A program made the position numbers and the translations under genes. From Rhizobium croatiense (lineage in GTDB: Bacteria; Pseudomonadota; Alphaproteobacteria; Rhizobiales; Rhizobiaceae): a stretch of 64,000 nt of DNA. Positions within the stretch are counted from its first letter, which is position 1. Each line of letters starts with the position of its first letter. The notes under the pieces were generated by a model that saw nothing but the letters and a program-made list of their open reading frames with translations, made no database searches and was not told where the DNA came from. This document shows, piece by piece, positions 16,533-25,047 of the stretch. The stretch is taken from NCBI RefSeq assembly GCF_019793465.1, contig NZ_JAILYJ010000003.1, positions 186,001-250,000 of the forward strand, in the 5' to 3' direction.

Positions 16533-17769
16533 AACGCTGCGGCGAATAGGCCGCAATATCGATGAACGGTTTTTCGCCGGTGATGAGCTCGGCCAGCACG
16601 CGCCCGGTCACCGGCCCGAGCGTCAGCCCGTGATGGGCATGGCCGAAGGCGAACCACAGGCCCTGATGGCGCGGCGCCTTGCCGATAACAGGCATCATGT
16701 CGGGCGTGCACGGCCGCGCGCCCATCCATGGTTCGGGATCGAGCCTGTCGCCGAGCGGGAAGATCGTGCGGGCAACGGCTTCGGCCCGGTCGAGTTGGAC
16801 CGGCGTCTTCGGCGCGTCGAGCGTTGCGAACTCCGCTCCGGTCGTCAGCCGGATGCCGCGGCGCATCGGCGCCAGGAGATAGCCGCGTTCGGCATCGAGC
16901 ACCCAGTTGTTGAGCACGGCATTGCCCTTGGCGGCATAATGCATGTGATAACCGCGCTTGACGCCGAGGGGCAAGAAATAGCCGAGCCGGCGTGTTGCGA
17001 GCGCCGACCAGGGGCCGAGCGCAATCACCGCATCGTCGGCTTCGAGCGCGCCTTCCCCCGTCATGACCTTCCAGCCCGAGCCGAACGGGCCGAAGGAGGC
17101 GGCGTCGCCTGTGACGAAGCGGCCGCCGAGGCTTTCGAAATAACGGCGATAGGCTGAGGTCAGCGCATGCGGGTCGAGCACCGACCAGGGATCGCGCCAG
17201 CGGATACCGCCGGCGAAATCGCCTGTCATGTCAGGCTCCATGCGGGCGATGTCGGCCGAGGTCAGGCTGTCATAGTCCACCCCGAATTCACTTTGCCAGA
17301 GTGCGGCCTCCGCTAAGGCCTGATCGCGTTTGCCCTCGGTCCGGAAGATCTTCATCCAGCCATCCCTGCGGATCAGCGCTTGCGCCTCCGACGCCTCGAT
17401 CAGATCCTTGTGCTCGGCGATCGAATGTTCGATCAGCGGCGCGTAGGCCCGGGTGATGATCGCGTGGCGCCGGGCATTGGAATTCCACCAGTAACGGGCG
17501 AGAAAGGCGAGCTGGCTCGGCAGCGTGCTGAGGTGATAATGCGCATCGATGCGGTTGTTGAGTGCATAGCGCAGCAACAGGCTGAGCTGCTGCGGAAAGC
17601 CGTAGGGCGCGACACCTTCGCGCTGAATCAGTCCGGCATTGCCGAAGGAGGTTTCGTTGCCCGGATCCTTGCGGTCGATCAGCGTCACCTGCCGGCCGCG
17701 CCGCTGAAGATGGATGGCCACCGAGACCCCGACGATACCGGCGCCGAGCACAATCGCGTTTTTCGTCAT
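16522..17769 (-). CDS. dadA: FAD-dependent D-amino-acid dehydrogenase (DadA-like)
   Basis: The 415-aa DAO-family oxidoreductase starts with the Rossmann motif AIVLGAGIVGVSVAIHLQRR (about 5-24) and ends with the FAD-binding GLWFAFGHAHHGLTLGPVTG. The size is like DadA (about 415-430 aa), which deaminates D-alanine and other D-amino acids to keto acids and passes electrons to the membrane. A hydroxyproline/D-amino-acid variant is possible. It lies 73 nt behind the ICMT-like gene on the same strand and converges on gntK. Confidence 0.85.
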   Translation of the reverse strand: MTKNAIVLGAGIVGVSVAIHLQRRGRQVTLIDRKDPGNETSFGNAGLIQREGVAPYGFPQQLSLLLRYALNNRIDAHYHLSTLPSQLAFLARYWWNSNARRHAIITRAYAPLIEHSIAEHKDLIEASEAQALIRRDGWMKIFRTEGKRDQALAEAALWQSEFGVDYDSLTSADIARMEPDMTGDFAGGIRWRDPWSVLDPHALTSAYRRYFESLGGRFVTGDAASFGPFGSGWKVMTGEGALEADDAVIALGPWSALATRRLGYFLPLGVKRGYHMHYAAKGNAVLNNWVLDAERGYLLAPMRRGIRLTTGAEFATLDAPKTPVQLDRAEAVARTIFPLGDRLDPEPWMGARPCTPDMMPVIGKAPRHQGLWFAFGHAHHGLTLGPVTGRVLAELITGEKPFIDIAAYSPQRFNP

Positions 17770-17842
17770 TCCCCTGCATTCCGCTTTGTTGTCGGGGTGA
17801 AAATGCTCCCGCCGATATTGCTGCGCAAACGAAAAATCGCAT

Positions 17843-18346
17843 TCATTTCACAATCATTACGCTTTTCAGTGCGGCATTTTCGGCCTTCATGCGGACAAGG
17901 AGGACGCAAGCGTTGAGAAGCGAAAAGCCGATCGCGTAAAGCGTCAGCCCGAAGACGAGAGGAAGGGCGAAGATCTCGCCGACAACGATTGCGTAGTTTG
18001 GATGCCGCAGGAAGCGATAGGGGCCCGATGTGACGAGCGGCGTGCCGGGCAGGATGATAATGCGCGTCGTCCAGCGGTCTTTCAAGGTCGCCAGCACCCA
18101 GAGCCGCAGCGCCTGCAGCCCCATGAACACCGCAAACCAGAAGAGATCGACCGGCTTGCCCGGCGCCAGCAGCCAGAGGCCGATGATCCAGCCGGCATGC
18201 AGCGCCACCATGACGGGATAGTGCTCCGGCGCCACCTCCTTGCCGCCTCTGGCGAGAAGGGCGGCGGTGTTGCGCCGGGCGAGCGCAAGTTCGCCAAGCC
18301 GCTGCAGCGTCACGAAGGTAAGCAGCGCGATCGACGGCCACATCAT
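17843..18346 (-). CDS. Isoprenylcysteine carboxyl methyltransferase (ICMT) family protein, BpsB/SrsB-like
   Basis: The 167-aa integral membrane protein has four or so hydrophobic segments and the ICMT signature GPYRFLRHPNYAIVVGEIFA near residue 115-135, which binds S-adenosylmethionine. The start is ATG 18346, overlapping the stop of the polyketide synthase gene as ATGA; the longer open frame upstream is a shadow. In Bacillus (BpsA-BpsB) and Streptomyces (SrsA-SrsB) such a protein follows a type III polyketide synthase and O-methylates its pyrone or resorcinol product, so that role is inferred here. Confidence 0.85.
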   Translation of the reverse strand: MMWPSIALLTFVTLQRLGELALARRNTAALLARGGKEVAPEHYPVMVALHAGWIIGLWLLAPGKPVDLFWFAVFMGLQALRLWVLATLKDRWTTRIIILPGTPLVTSGPYRFLRHPNYAIVVGEIFALPLVFGLTLYAIGFSLLNACVLLVRMKAENAALKSVMIVK

Positions 18347-19395
18347 GCCGGCCTCTTGAGCGTCACGCAGCTCGCCGAAAAGCCAGGCCCCATGGCGATC
18401 ATCGCCGAGCGCTCCGGCAATCCGGCGCGGATCGCCCGCTCCAGCACGAAGAGAACGGTCGGCGACGACATATTGCCGTAGTCGGCAAGCACGCCACGCT
18501 CGTGATCGAGAGCGCCCGGCGTCAGCGACAGCGCGCTCTCCATCGCGGCCAGCACTTTCGTGCCGCCGGGATGGCAGATGAAGCGGTCGATATCGTCTGG
18601 TGCCAGTCCGCTCCGCGCCAGAATGGCCGTCACCGCCGGGCCGAGCTCCTGCTCGGCAAAGGGCGGCAGGGCTTGCGCCAGCACAATGCCGAAGCCGCCA
18701 TCGTCGATTTTCCAGCCCATGATATCGAGGGTATCGGGAAAGAGATGCTCGCCGGTCGATTCCACTTCCGCCAGCCCGCCGTCGCCCGATCGCAACACGC
18801 AGGCGGCGGCGCCGTCGCCGAAAAGCGCCGTCGCGATGATGTTCGGCCGCGTCAGCTCGTCGAGGCGGAAGGCCAGCGTGCAAAGCTCGATCGAGACGAA
18901 GAGCACGACGGCGCCCGGCCGGCTTCGCGCCAGTCGCGCGGCGATGGCAAAACCCGACACGCCGGCCGCACAGCCGAGCCCGAACACCGGCACCCGCTCG
19001 ATATCGGCCCTGAACCCCATCCGGCGGGCCATCTGCGCATCGAGGCTTGGCGTCGTGAAACCGGTGGAGGAGACCGTCACCACACAGTCGACATCGCCGG
19101 CCTTAAGCCCGGCCTGCTGAAGGGCCGAGCTCGCGGTCTCGACAAAAAGCCCGCCTGCCACCTCCGCATAGGCCTGCATCCGGTCCTGCCAGCCATGCGC
19201 TTCGTCGAACCAGGCAAGCGGCCGCGCGGCATGGCGCTTTTGAATGCCGGCACTGTCGAAGACGCGGGCAAGATGGCGGAAATCCTCGAAACGGTCGGCA
19301 AACAGCCGGGCGGAGGCTTCGAGCGCTTGCTTCTGGAAAATGACATGTTCGGGTGCGGCGACGGCGAGGCTGACGAGTTTTACGGTATCGGTCAC
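18343..19395 (-). CDS. Type III polyketide synthase (chalcone/alkylpyrone synthase family)
   Basis: The 350-aa enzyme has the full Cys-His-Asn triad: Cys142 in PVFGLGCAAGVSGFA, His275 in FICHPGGTKVL and Asn308 in DYGNMSSPTVLF. The fold extends acyl-CoA starters with malonyl-CoA. The bacterial sequence type and the linked methyltransferase point to alkylpyrones or alkylresorcinols rather than flavonoids. The start is GTG 19395 with AAGGAG upstream. It is translationally coupled to the ICMT-like gene, and the D-amino-acid dehydrogenase downstream may share the transcript. Confidence 0.92.
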   Translation of the reverse strand: MTDTVKLVSLAVAAPEHVIFQKQALEASARLFADRFEDFRHLARVFDSAGIQKRHAARPLAWFDEAHGWQDRMQAYAEVAGGLFVETASSALQQAGLKAGDVDCVVTVSSTGFTTPSLDAQMARRMGFRADIERVPVFGLGCAAGVSGFAIAARLARSRPGAVVLFVSIELCTLAFRLDELTRPNIIATALFGDGAAACVLRSGDGGLAEVESTGEHLFPDTLDIMGWKIDDGGFGIVLAQALPPFAEQELGPAVTAILARSGLAPDDIDRFICHPGGTKVLAAMESALSLTPGALDHERGVLADYGNMSSPTVLFVLERAIRAGLPERSAMIAMGPGFSASCVTLKRPA

Positions 19396-19562
19396 GGAAT
19401 TCTCCTTGTCGTTCCCGGCGCAACGCTGAGAACACCCGGTCCCGATGATTTATTCGGCTTCGGTGGCTTCACGAAGCCGTCATGGAGAAAATAGGAGGCC
19501 GGCGAATAAAGTCCGGGGCAGCGGTGTTTTCTCCTCGCAACGTCACTTTCGAGGAGTTTCCC

Positions 19563-20099
19563 ATGACGATCATGACAGCCCGTTTCGCTTCCATCCTTCT
19601 CGGCGGCTGCCTTGCCGCTTCCCTCTTCTCCGGCCCTGTCTTTGCGGTCGGCGATGACAACAGCACGATGCCGACCTGCAAGAAGGGCGAGATCTACGAC
19701 CAGAAGACCAAGAAATGCGTCAAGCAGCAGAGCGCCAACGTCTCGGACGAGAACCGCACCGACTATGCCTATTCGCTGGCCAAAGCCGGCCGTTATGAGG
19801 AGGCGCTTGCCATGCTCGACACGGTCAAGGACCAGAACAGCGCCGAAGTGCTGAATTATCGCGGTTATGCCACCCGTAAGCTCGGCCGCACCGACGAAGG
19901 CATCTCCTATTACCTCCAATCGGTGAAGCTAGACCCGCAATATGCCAAGGTGCGCGAATATCTCGGCGAAGCCTATGTCATCAAGGGCCGGCTCGATCTC
20001 GCCAAGGAGCAGTTGACGACCATCAAGGCGATCTGCGGCACGGCCTGCGAGGAGTATCAGGATCTGAACGCGGCTATCCTCGATCCGTCGAAGATCTGA
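19563..20099 (+). CDS. Exported tetratricopeptide-repeat protein
   Basis: The 178-aa protein has a signal peptide (MTIMTARFASILLGGCLAAS ... VFA, cleavage near residue 28), a short Cys-containing segment (TCKKGEIYDQKTKKCVKQQ, probably a disulfide) and about three TPR units, including YAYSLAKAGRYEEALAMLDT and VLNYRGYATRKLGRTDEGIS. ATG 19563 follows GAGGAG. It precedes an ECF sigma/anti-sigma pair on the same strand and could belong to that regulon or report to it. Function is unknown. Confidence 0.85.
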   Translation: MTIMTARFASILLGGCLAASLFSGPVFAVGDDNSTMPTCKKGEIYDQKTKKCVKQQSANVSDENRTDYAYSLAKAGRYEEALAMLDTVKDQNSAEVLNYRGYATRKLGRTDEGISYYLQSVKLDPQYAKVREYLGEAYVIKGRLDLAKEQLTTIKAICGTACEEYQDLNAAILDPSKI

Positions 20100-20143
20100 T
20101 TGCCGGCATGGGCGGGAAGACGGAACCAGAAAGGCATGTGAGA

Positions 20144-20749
20144 ATGTCGGTCGCGCGCGCCTCATTTCCTGCCTATAGTCGCGCGAGAACGGAATCGCCG
20201 GTACATCCGGCGGTTCCGAAAAACGCAGGATCGTCGGAGGCGGCCATCGCCAGCGCAGCGGATATCAGGAGCGGCCTGACGGAAAATCTGGCAAGGCTCT
20301 GGCGTTATGGTCTTGTTCTCTCGCATCAGCGCGATGTCGCCGACGATCTGGTGCAGGCGACCTGCCTTCGCGCGCTGGAGCGCGCCGATCAATTCGTCCC
20401 CGGCACCCGGCTCGACCGCTGGCTGTTTTCGATCTTGCATTCGATCTGGCTGAACGAGATCCGCTCGCGCAGGGTGCGCCAGGGCCAGGGCTTCGTCGAT
20501 GCTGGCGAGGTGCTGACCTTCGATGGCGCCCACGACACAGAAACCCATGTGATGGCGAGCCAGGTGCTGAAACGGGTGAGTGCGCTGCCCGAGGCGCAGA
20601 GGACGGTGGTTTTCCTCGCCTATGTCGAAGGACTTTCCTATCGCGAGGTTGCAGGCATACTGGATATCCCGATCGGCACCGTGATGAGCCGGCTGGCGGC
20701 AGCCCGCGCCAAGCTCTCCGGCGACGAGCGGGAAGGGGGACGGCAATGA
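20144..20749 (+). CDS. ECF-type RNA polymerase sigma factor
   Basis: The 201-aa protein has sigma region 2 (LSHQRDVADDLVQATCLRAL, about 59-78, then RLDRWLFSILHSIWLNEIRS) and region 4 (LPEAQRTVVFLAYVEGLSYR ... GTVMSRLAAARAKL). The start is chosen at ATG 20144 after AGAAAGG; ATG 20108 in the same frame has no ribosome-binding site. The N-terminal 45 residues before region 2 look disordered. It overlaps the anti-sigma gene by ATGA, so the two are produced stoichiometrically. The signal and regulon are not evident. Confidence 0.9.
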   Translation: MSVARASFPAYSRARTESPVHPAVPKNAGSSEAAIASAADIRSGLTENLARLWRYGLVLSHQRDVADDLVQATCLRALERADQFVPGTRLDRWLFSILHSIWLNEIRSRRVRQGQGFVDAGEVLTFDGAHDTETHVMASQVLKRVSALPEAQRTVVFLAYVEGLSYREVAGILDIPIGTVMSRLAAARAKLSGDEREGGRQ

Positions 20750-21546
20750 CGACGAAATACACCACTCCCTCCGACGAGGACCTGACCGCCTTCATCGACG
20801 GCGAACTGACGGCCGAAGATGCCGCCCGGATCGTGGCCATTGTGAAGGAAGACGAGCGCGTCGCCGAGCGGCTGGAGTTCCTGGCGCGCGCCAGCCTGCC
20901 GTTCGAGCAGGCCTTTGCCCCGCTGCTCCAGGAAGCGCCGCGCGAAAAACTGGAGAGAATGCTCGAAGCCATCCCTGCGCGGGAGGATGCAAAAGCTGTC
21001 TCGGTGCCCGCTGCCAGCCGCCGCCGCTTCCTCGCCGCGCTCGCCGCGTCGCTCGTCGCCGGCATCGCCATCGATCGCGCCGTCCTCGGCCTCGGCGGAC
21101 GCTTTTCGGCAAAGGACGAAAGCAGCGAATGGCGCGCCGTGGTCGCCGATTATATCTCGCTCTATACCGCGGAAACGCTGGCCGGCCCGTCGCCCGCCTG
21201 GGAGTCTCAGGCCGCCCAGCTTGCCCCCTTCGACGAAAAACTCGGCCTGTCGCTCTCTCCCGAAGCCGTTTCGCTTCCAGGCGTCGATTTCAAACGCGCT
21301 CTGCTGCTGCAATATGACGGCAAGCCGCTCGCCCAGATCGCCTATCTCGATCCTGAAACCGGGCCGATGGCGCTTTGCATCGTCCGGTCCGATGCCGGCC
21401 CCAAAGCGCCGGACCTCGAAAGCCGCAAAGGCATGAACGTCGTCTACTGGTCGAACGGGAGACACGCCTTCATGCTGATCGGCCATGCGCCGGCCGACAG
21501 GATGGCAGCGATTGCCGATGGGGTGCGCGGGAGGGTGGCTGCCTGA
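20746..21546 (+). CDS. Membrane anti-sigma factor
   Basis: The 266-aa protein has a short cytoplasmic N-terminal domain (DEDLTAFIDGELTAEDAARI) typical of anti-sigma factors, one membrane segment at about 90-112 (RRRFLAALAASLVAGIAIDR, preceded by Arg residues) and a periplasmic domain of about 150 residues. No zinc His-x3-Cys-x2-Cys motif is present, so it is not a ZAS-type anti-sigma. Overlap with the sigma gene supports the pairing. Confidence 0.85.
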   Translation: MTTKYTTPSDEDLTAFIDGELTAEDAARIVAIVKEDERVAERLEFLARASLPFEQAFAPLLQEAPREKLERMLEAIPAREDAKAVSVPAASRRRFLAALAASLVAGIAIDRAVLGLGGRFSAKDESSEWRAVVADYISLYTAETLAGPSPAWESQAAQLAPFDEKLGLSLSPEAVSLPGVDFKRALLLQYDGKPLAQIAYLDPETGPMALCIVRSDAGPKAPDLESRKGMNVVYWSNGRHAFMLIGHAPADRMAAIADGVRGRVAA

Positions 21547-21588
21547 CCAGCGATTAGCCCTGCGTGAAATCTGACGTGATGCGCCCTG

Positions 21589-22398
21589 CTATCGATTTCG
21601 TGTGAGGAACTGGCCGAGGCGGTTCACAAGCTTCGATGCCCAGAATAGAGGGGTCGAGACCCTGAAGCCGTGGTCGGCAAGCGCGCGCAGCACTTCCTTG
21701 TTCTGACGCGATATGTTCTGGACGTTTTTGTTTGTGGCGCCCCCCAGGCGCATCCTGACCAACACGCGGGGGATATAGATGGTTCTGATGCGCGCGACTT
21801 CCAGAAATCGCATCATAAGCTCGACGTCGGCTGCCAGTCGATAACGCAGATCGAACGTGCCAAACCGGTCATAGATACGACGCCGGACGTAGAATGTCGG
21901 ATGCGGCGGACACCAGCCGCGTCCAAAGGAACCGGGTTCGAACGCACAGGATTTCCAATAACGGACTTTGCGGTCGGTATTCTGGTTGGAAACATAGATG
22001 AGATCGCCGTAGCAGCCGTCATATGCCTCGTCTTCCAGCGCGGCGGCCACGGTTTCGAGAGAGTCGCTGCTCTCGAAGGTGTCATCCGCATTCAAGAATC
22101 CGATAATGTCACCGCTCGCAAGACCAATCCCCTTGTTCATGGCCTCATAGATGCCACCGTCTCGTCCCGAAAGTACGCGGCGGTTCTCCGCCGGCGCCCA
22201 AGCAATGATCGCGAGTGTGGAATCGCTCGAGCCGCCGTCAATGATGATGTGCTCGAAATTGCGGTAGGTCTGAGCGTCGATCGATCGCAACGTATCGGCA
22301 ATGGTCTGCTCGGCGTTCCAGCAAACAGTGATGAGGCTTATCCGGGGAGGGTGTGGATCGACAGTGTCTGCAGCCATTTTGACGGGTGTCTTGCTCAT
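21589..22398 (-). CDS. Family 2 glycosyltransferase (WcaA-like)
   Basis: The 269-aa GT-A enzyme has the nucleotide-binding start ISLITVCWNAEQTIADTLRS, IIDGGSSDSTL, and the metal-binding FLNADD (about residue 103). No membrane segment is seen. It is the leftmost polysaccharide gene, divergent from the rfbA operon. ATG 22398 is used; an in-frame TTG lies two codons upstream and neither has a good ribosome-binding site. Sugar and acceptor are unknown. Confidence 0.85.
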   Translation of the reverse strand: MSKTPVKMAADTVDPHPPRISLITVCWNAEQTIADTLRSIDAQTYRNFEHIIIDGGSSDSTLAIIAWAPAENRRVLSGRDGGIYEAMNKGIGLASGDIIGFLNADDTFESSDSLETVAAALEDEAYDGCYGDLIYVSNQNTDRKVRYWKSCAFEPGSFGRGWCPPHPTFYVRRRIYDRFGTFDLRYRLAADVELMMRFLEVARIRTIYIPRVLVRMRLGGATNKNVQNISRQNKEVLRALADHGFRVSTPLFWASKLVNRLGQFLTRNR

Positions 22399-22628
22399 AT
22401 TCAAGGGGGCGAAATCTGGCCAACCCGTAGCAGACGGAAAGGCGGCGTCGCAATCCAGTACTGCGGATTATCCTTGATCAATGCTGGATTGATGCGCGAT
22501 TAGACTGTTTCCCGTCTCGGTAAGTGCATTGCATGCCGATCGATCTATCTGTAGTGAGCAGTGTCAAACAGCGATCATCATCACGAGGCTCGTGGGTGCG
22601 CGCGGATTTACGAGTTGCAGGAGGTCTC

Positions 22629-23540
22629 TTGTCTTCGAAGAATAAGCTGCGCAAAGGTATATTGCTCGCCGGTGGCTCAGGCACTCGGCTCCATCCCGCG
22701 ACCCTCGCCATTTCGAAGCAACTTCTTCCGGTTTTTGACAAGCCGATGATCTACTATCCGCTGTCAACGCTGATGCTTGCAGGTATCCGGGATATCCTGA
22801 TTATCTCGACGCCGCAGGACACCCCACGGTTTGAACAGCTGCTGGGTGACGGCGCCCAATGGGGATTGAATCTTCAATATGCCGTGCAGGCCGCGCCGGA
22901 CGGAATTCCCCAGGCATTCTCGATCGGCAGGGAATTCATCGGGCGAGAGGCAACCGCCCTCGTGCTGGGAGACAATATCTTTTACGGAAACCTCCTGACC
23001 CACGATTTATCCGCGGCTTGTGCGAGATCGGACGAAGCGACGATCTTTGCGTATAAAGTCCACGATCCCGAACGGTATGGGGTGGTGGAGTTTGACGGTC
23101 AGGGCAAAGTCCTCAGCCTGGAAGAAAAGCCATCCAGGCCCCGCTCTTCTTATGCGGTGACGGGTTTATATTTCTACGACAATGACGTGGTTGACATTGC
23201 TGCCGGTTTGAAGCCATCGCCGCGCGGTGAAACCGAAATTACCGATATCAATCGGCATTATTTGTCGGCCGGCAGGCTGAACGTTGCCGTTCTGGGGAGA
23301 GGGCACGCCTGGCTCGATACGGGCACGCACGATTCGCTCCTTGAAGCCAGCCAGTTCATTGCCACCATCGAGCGGCGCCAGGGACTGAAGATTGCTTGCC
23401 CCGAAGAAATCGCCTTTCATTTGGAATACATAGATGCCGAGCAGTTGCTAAGGCTGGCCGCTCCACTTGAAAAGAGCTCTTACGGTCGATACCTCATCAG
23501 CCTGGTGAGGGAACCAGCTCCGCATTTCCCGCCCGGCTGA
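22629..23540 (+). CDS. rfbA: Glucose-1-phosphate thymidylyltransferase
   Basis: The 303-aa enzyme has the pyrophosphorylase signature [15 protein letters not shown] at residues 9-23, [20 protein letters not shown], and [13 protein letters not shown]. It makes dTDP-glucose from dTTP and glucose-1-phosphate. The start is taken as TTG 22629, 4 nt after a perfect AGGAGG, because family members begin a few residues before this motif; the open frame upstream to 22524 is not coding. It is the first gene of the 20-kb plus-strand polysaccharide operon. RfbB, the next enzyme, is encoded on the other strand at 42454-43509. Confidence 0.93.
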   Translation: MSSKNKLRKGILLAGGSGTRLHPATLAISKQLLPVFDKPMIYYPLSTLMLAGIRDILIISTPQDTPRFEQLLGDGAQWGLNLQYAVQAAPDGIPQAFSIGREFIGREATALVLGDNIFYGNLLTHDLSAACARSDEATIFAYKVHDPERYGVVEFDGQGKVLSLEEKPSRPRSSYAVTGLYFYDNDVVDIAAGLKPSPRGETEITDINRHYLSAGRLNVAVLGRGHAWLDTGTHDSLLEASQFIATIERRQGLKIACPEEIAFHLEYIDAEQLLRLAAPLEKSSYGRYLISLVREPAPHFPPG

Positions 23541-23564
23541 ACCCGCAAAACTGGAAAACCAATA

Positions 23565-23939
23565 TTGTCTGCTTTTACCCTGCTTACGTTAAAGACGATG
23601 TCCGACGGACGAGGCGCGCTGACCGTCATGGACGGAATATTGCCATTTCCGGTCGTCCGGAGCTTCTGGATCTATGGTGCCGACGGATATACACGCGGCG
23701 GCCATCGTCATCACCGGACCCGGCAGGCGTTGGTGGCGATTTCGGGAAGCGTGATGGTTTTGATGGACGATGGAAAAGCCAGGGAAGAGATCACCTTGTC
23801 GTCACCGGACCAGTGCCTCCTGGTAGAGCCAAGGGACTGGCACGAAATGACCTTCGGTCCCGGTTCGATCCTGCTCGTTTTTGCCTCTCACGGGTATGAT
23901 AAGGACGACTACATCGACACCCCCTATGAACGGCCCTGA
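23565..23939 (+). CDS. dTDP-6-deoxy-hexos-4-ulose 3,4-ketoisomerase (FdtA/QdtA-like cupin)
   Basis: The 124-aa cupin has the WxcM/FdtA hallmarks: DGRGALTVMDG near residue 15, GHRHHRTRQALVAISGSVMV with the catalytic His pair, and the C-terminal EPRDWHEM ... ILLVFASHGYDKDDYI. It moves the keto group of dTDP-4-keto-6-deoxyglucose from C4 to C3. The start is TTG 23565 (GGAAAA upstream). Whether the product leads to Fuc3N (FdtA) or Qui3N (QdtA) cannot be told from the sequence. The aminotransferase gene follows directly. Confidence 0.88.
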   Translation: MSAFTLLTLKTMSDGRGALTVMDGILPFPVVRSFWIYGADGYTRGGHRHHRTRQALVAISGSVMVLMDDGKAREEITLSSPDQCLLVEPRDWHEMTFGPGSILLVFASHGYDKDDYIDTPYERP

Positions 23940-23940
23940 G

Positions 23941-25047
23941 ATGATTGAGTATGAAAGTCTTGCGCAGGCCAACCGCGCGCTAATGGAAGAGTTGGAGGCG
24001 GTTGCATCCCGCGTCATTCGCTCCGGTTGGTACATACTTGGGAATGAGGTCTCCTCATTCGAAGCCGAATTCGCCGCCTTTGCGGAAAGCAAACATTGCA
24101 TCGGCGTGGCCAATGGCCTGGATGCGCTGATCCTGTCGATCGAAGCGCTCGACCTGGCGAAGGGCAGCGAAATAATGGTTGCCTCCAACACCTATATAGC
24201 CACCATACTGGCAATTCTTCGCGCCGGCCACAAACCCGTTCTGGTGGAGCCGGAACGCGAAACGTTCAATATTGATCCGGAGCGACTTCCCGCGGCGCTG
24301 ACACGCAACACGCGGGCAATATGTGTGACGCATCTTTTCGGCAAGGCCTGCCGGATGACGGAGATCACAGCATTTGCGCGCGAGCATGGCTTGCAGGTGA
24401 TCGAGGATTGCGCCCAGTCTCACGGCGCGCGCTATGACGGCAAGCTGACGGGAACCTTTGGAATTGCCGGCTGCTTCAGCTTCTATCCGACCAAGAACCT
24501 CGGCGCCCTGGGAGATGCTGGCGCGATCGTCACGGACGATGATGCGTTCGCCGATCGCCTCAGGCATATGCGCAATTATGGTTCGAAGAAAAAGTACGAA
24601 AACGTCTATGTCGGCGTGAATTCCAGGCTTGATGAAATGCAGGCGGCATTCCTGCGGGTCAAACTGCGTCACCTCGAGCAGGTGACTGCACATAAGCGGG
24701 CATTGGCCGATATCTATTTTGCCAACCTGCCCAAATGGCTCGCGCAACCGCTTCGTCGATCTGCCGAGTATGACGTATTTCATATCTTCGGGATACGTCA
24801 CCCGGCCCGCGACGAGTTGCGCCAATGGCTGCTCGATAACGGGGTCAAGACCGAGGTGCATTATCCGATACCGCCGCATCGGCAGAAGGCGATGCAAGGC
24901 ATTCTTTCCGGCGATTACCCCATTGCCGATGAACTGCATGCCACCGAGCTCAGCCTGCCTATATCGGCGGGGCATAGCAACGACGAAATCGAGCGCGTCT
25001 GCAGATTGCTTGCCACGCTCCCGGAAAAGCTGAAGTTGGCGGCATGA
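23941..25047 (+). CDS. DegT/DnrJ/EryC1 PLP-dependent sugar aminotransferase (FdtB/QdtB-like)
   Basis: The 368-aa fold-type I aminotransferase has IEDCAQSHGARYDGKLTGTF and the PLP lysine in SFYPTKNLGALGDAGAI, and ends with HYPIPPHRQKAM. With the ketoisomerase it should give dTDP-3-amino-3,6-dideoxyhexose. ATG 23941 is chosen because it abuts the fdtA stop; ATG 23926 is an alternative five codons longer. It overlaps wzm by ATGA. No acetyl- or formyltransferase for the new amine is seen next to it. Confidence 0.9.
   Translation: MIEYESLAQANRALMEELEAVASRVIRSGWYILGNEVSSFEAEFAAFAESKHCIGVANGLDALILSIEALDLAKGSEIMVASNTYIATILAILRAGHKPVLVEPERETFNIDPERLPAALTRNTRAICVTHLFGKACRMTEITAFAREHGLQVIEDCAQSHGARYDGKLTGTFGIAGCFSFYPTKNLGALGDAGAIVTDDDAFADRLRHMRNYGSKKKYENVYVGVNSRLDEMQAAFLRVKLRHLEQVTAHKRALADIYFANLPKWLAQPLRRSAEYDVFHIFGIRHPARDELRQWLLDNGVKTEVHYPIPPHRQKAMQGILSGDYPIADELHATELSLPISAGHSNDEIERVCRLLATLPEKLKLAA

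Noticed and set aside
18347..18883. N-terminal extension of the ICMT-like gene in its open frame
   Set aside because: The extension overlaps the polyketide synthase and lacks any ICMT similarity; ATG 18346 overlaps the PKS stop as ATGA.
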